Origin: Chitinispirillia bacterium
GTDB lineage: Bacteria > Fibrobacterota > Chitinivibrionia > Chitinivibrionales > Chitinispirillaceae
DNA: 45,642 bases
Reading direction: 5' to 3'
Assembly: GCA_009786575.1 (NCBI GenBank)
Contig: WQRV01000003.1
Span: 1-45,642, forward strand
The notes below the pieces were generated by a model. It ran no database searches. It was given only the letters and a program-made list of their open reading frames with translations, and had not been told where the DNA came from. Below, piece by piece: positions 43,861 to 45,642 of the stretch. Position 1 is the first letter of the stretch; the number at the start of each line of letters is the position of its first letter. The translations under genes were made by a program, and so were the position numbers.

Positions 43861-45192
43861 GTGGCAGGTTTAGATACAGCGCGTAATATGTTCAAGATCC
43901 CGGAGCTGAGGAAGAAGATTTTCTTCACTCTGTTGATCATTTTTATCTACAGGCTCGGCGGCCACGTGCCAACGCCGGGCGTGAACGCGGACGTTATTGC
44001 CCGTTTCATCGCGCAGGATGGCGGAGGTCTCTTCAGTCTCTACAATATGTTTGTGGGCGGCAGTTTTGCCCGTTTCGCTGTTTTTGCACAAGGTATTATG
44101 CCGTATATCACGGCCTCTATTATATTGCAGCTCATGGGGACGATATTCCCCTATTTCCATAAATTGCAGCGCGAGGGCGCCGAAGGCCGCAAGAAGCTTA
44201 CCCAGTACACAAGGTACGGCACGGTTCTCTTCGCCGCTATTCAGGCTACCGGCATTTCCATCTTCATCATGAATGTGCAGGTTGACGGCATCTCTGCGGT
44301 GCTGCCCAATATGCCGCACTTCCTGTTCATGGTAACAACCATTATATCGCTGACTACCGGGACAGTGCTCACTATGTGGCTGGGCGAGCAGATAACGGCG
44401 CGGGGCATAGGTAATGGTATTTCGCTTATAATCTTCATAGGTATCGTAGCTGAGATTCCGCTCTCGGTAATGGGTCAGGTTCAGCAGGTTATGGCCGATC
44501 AGGGCCATGTCGTTACGACGCTCATTATACTCGCGATTGTCCTTGTGGCCACCATCGCGGTCGTGATCATGACGCAGGCGATGAGGCGCATCCCTATCCA
44601 GACCCCCAAGAAGGTTGTGGGCACTAAAATGTATCAGGGCCAGAACACGGTTCTCCCGTTGCGCCTCAACATGGCCGGCGTTATCCCCATCATCTTCGCG
44701 TCGTCTATCATGACGTTCCCCGGCATGATCTTCAGCAGCTTTGCCGGCGCGGGCGAGACTTCGGAGTTTGTTGATTCGCTGGTTCGCCTCTTTAGGCCCG
44801 ATGGTATAGTTTACGGCATTTTGTTTGGTTTGCTTATAATATTTTTCACCTATTTTTATACTGCTATCGTATTCAACCCGGTCGATATTGCCGACAATCT
44901 GAAGCGTCAGGGCGGGTTTATCCCCGGCGTTCGTCCCGGCAAGAAGACGGCCGAGTTTATAGAAAATGTACTGACCCGCATAACGCTGCCCGGCTCGGTG
45001 TTTTTGGCCTTGATAGCGGTTCTGCCGATGATGATGATGGGCGGCCTCGGCGGCGGGTTCTATTTTGGCGGTACGAGCATTCTGATCGTGGTGGGTGTTG
45101 CCTTAGATACGCTTCAGCAGCTTGAGTCGCATTTGCAGATGCGTAATTACGAAGGCTTTATGAAGAAGGGCACCCTGCGCGGGAGGAGATAG
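43861..45192 (+). CDS. secY: Preprotein translocase subunit SecY
   Basis: A 443-residue channel subunit with ten predicted membrane helices. PELRKKIFFTLLIIFIYRLGGHVPTPGV is the usual first helix region, NIADNLKRQGGFIPG-like sequence (DNLKRQGGFIPGVRPG) is in the C5-C6 area, and the end is LQMRNYEGFMKKGTLRGRR. It starts at GTG abutting the rplO stop. Its partner SecE is at 19454. Confidence 0.98.
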   Translation: MAGLDTARNMFKIPELRKKIFFTLLIIFIYRLGGHVPTPGVNADVIARFIAQDGGGLFSLYNMFVGGSFARFAVFAQGIMPYITASIILQLMGTIFPYFHKLQREGAEGRKKLTQYTRYGTVLFAAIQATGISIFIMNVQVDGISAVLPNMPHFLFMVTTIISLTTGTVLTMWLGEQITARGIGNGISLIIFIGIVAEIPLSVMGQVQQVMADQGHVVTTLIILAIVLVATIAVVIMTQAMRRIPIQTPKKVVGTKMYQGQNTVLPLRLNMAGVIPIIFASSIMTFPGMIFSSFAGAGETSEFVDSLVRLFRPDGIVYGILFGLLIIFFTYFYTAIVFNPVDIADNLKRQGGFIPGVRPGKKTAEFIENVLTRITLPGSVFLALIAVLPMMMMGGLGGGFYFGGTSILIVVGVALDTLQQLESHLQMRNYEGFMKKGTLRGRR

Positions 45193-45195
45193 TTT

Positions 45196-45414
45196 TTGGG
45201 CAAGAACGATTCGATACAGGTCGAGGGGACTATAACGGAGACGTTGCCCAACGCATCTTTTAAGGTGCAGCTTGAAAATAAGCATGAGGTGCTGGCTCAT
45301 ATATCCGGGAAAATGCGGATGAATTACATTCGTATATTGCCGGGGGACAAGGTTCTGGTGGAGTTGTCGCCGTACGATTTGTCTCGGGGCCGGATAGTTT
45401 ATAGGTACAAGTGA
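45196..45414 (+). CDS. infA: Translation initiation factor IF-1
   Basis: A 72-residue OB-fold factor: [22 protein letters not shown], then [21 protein letters not shown] and [18 protein letters not shown]. The start is TTG at 45196, with GGAGGAG overlapping the end of secY. It follows secY directly; map and adk, often found between them, are absent. Confidence 0.97.
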   Translation: MGKNDSIQVEGTITETLPNASFKVQLENKHEVLAHISGKMRMNYIRILPGDKVLVELSPYDLSRGRIVYRYK

Positions 45415-45505
45415 TGTACGGGCGGATGTTGCCCGCTTAAAAAATGGAAATGTAGGGCGCTGTTTATCGCGCCCATAAAATGATTAAACAAAGAGGGATT
45501 GCAGG
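45415..45505. other. infA-rpsK spacer with two hairpins and no rpmJ or rpsM
   Basis: Only 91 bases separate infA from rpsK, too few even for L36 (about 37 codons). They contain CGGGC/GCCCG (45419-45423 with 45431-45435) and GGGCGC/GCGCCC (45455-45460 with 45469-45474). An AGAGGGA serves rpsK. Confidence 0.85.
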
Positions 45506-45642
45506 ATGAACAAAGAATCGTCAAGCGCGGCGAAGAAAGTGAAGAAAAAGGCACCCGCTGAGGGTGTCGCTCACGTTCGCGCAACGTTCAATAACACGAT
45601 CATCAACGTGACCGACCTTAAGGGTAACGTTGTAGCCTGGCA
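45506..45642 (+). CDS. rpsK: Ribosomal protein uS11, 5' part only
   Basis: The first 45 codons are present; the gene runs off the window. After a basic leader ([19 protein letters not shown]) comes [21 protein letters not shown], the unmistakable S11 core. AGAGGGA lies eight bases before the ATG. The rest of the alpha-type operon (rpsD, rpoA, rplQ) would be expected next. Confidence 0.96.
   Translation, partial: MNKESSSAAKKVKKKAPAEGVAHVRATFNNTIINVTDLKGNVVAW

Noticed and set aside
1-45642. CRISPR arrays, insertion sequences, phage genes or rRNA genes
   Set aside because: No regularly spaced repeats, transposase or integrase motifs, or rRNA sequence were seen in the window.

Overview
The window looks like a chromosomal segment of a Gram-negative-type anaerobic bacterium of moderate GC content. 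It ends inside the main ribosomal-protein superoperon. Shine-Dalgarno sequences are common, and the best promoters fit a sigma70 pattern (TTGAC or TTGTAA, then 17-18 bases, then TATATT or TATTTT). That argues against Bacteroidota proper. A lipoprotein signal peptide, a 2-oxoacid:ferredoxin oxidoreductase and the style of EF-Tu and RpoB/RpoC suggest a member of the wider FCB group, perhaps Fibrobacterota. I hold that placement only weakly.

Positions 1-9962 carry a plus-strand surface-polysaccharide cluster: a sugar methyltransferase, a GtrA/GtrB-like membrane pair, a Wzx-type flippase, four cytoplasmic glycosyltransferases and a Wzy-like polymerase. Most genes overlap or abut. No priming transferase or chain-length regulator is seen, so the cluster probably continues to the left. 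Positions 9964-14553 hold a minus-strand operon facing it: a five-gene 2-oxoacid (probably pyruvate):ferredoxin oxidoreductase in E-D-A-B-G order, followed by UDP-galactopyranose mutase (glf), which overlaps porG. Glf would supply UDP-galactofuranose to the polysaccharide genes it converges on.

Positions 14554-17249 contain a divergent intergenic region with a strong promoter, an unrecognised lipoprotein and ClpP. From 17250 onward the window is translation and transcription machinery on the plus strand: tRNA-Tyr, Thr(TGT), Gly(TCC), Thr(GGT), tuf, rpmG, tRNA-Trp, secE, nusG, rplKAJL, rpoBC; then the str operon (rpsL, rpsG, fusA); then S10-spc (rpsJ to rplO, secY); then infA and the 5' part of rpsK.

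The core genes are mostly ordinary, so the oddities stand out. EF-Tu has a non-canonical switch I. The infA-rpsK junction lacks rpmJ and rpsM. Protein L15 has a duplicated tail, L5 has a basic N-terminal extension, and L33 has lost one zinc cysteine. Several spacers carry conspicuous RNA or DNA structures: a perfect 36-base palindrome between rpsJ and rplC, a related stem-loop element before both rplB and rpsS, a long hairpin between rplL and rpoB, and repeated 16-mers before rplK.
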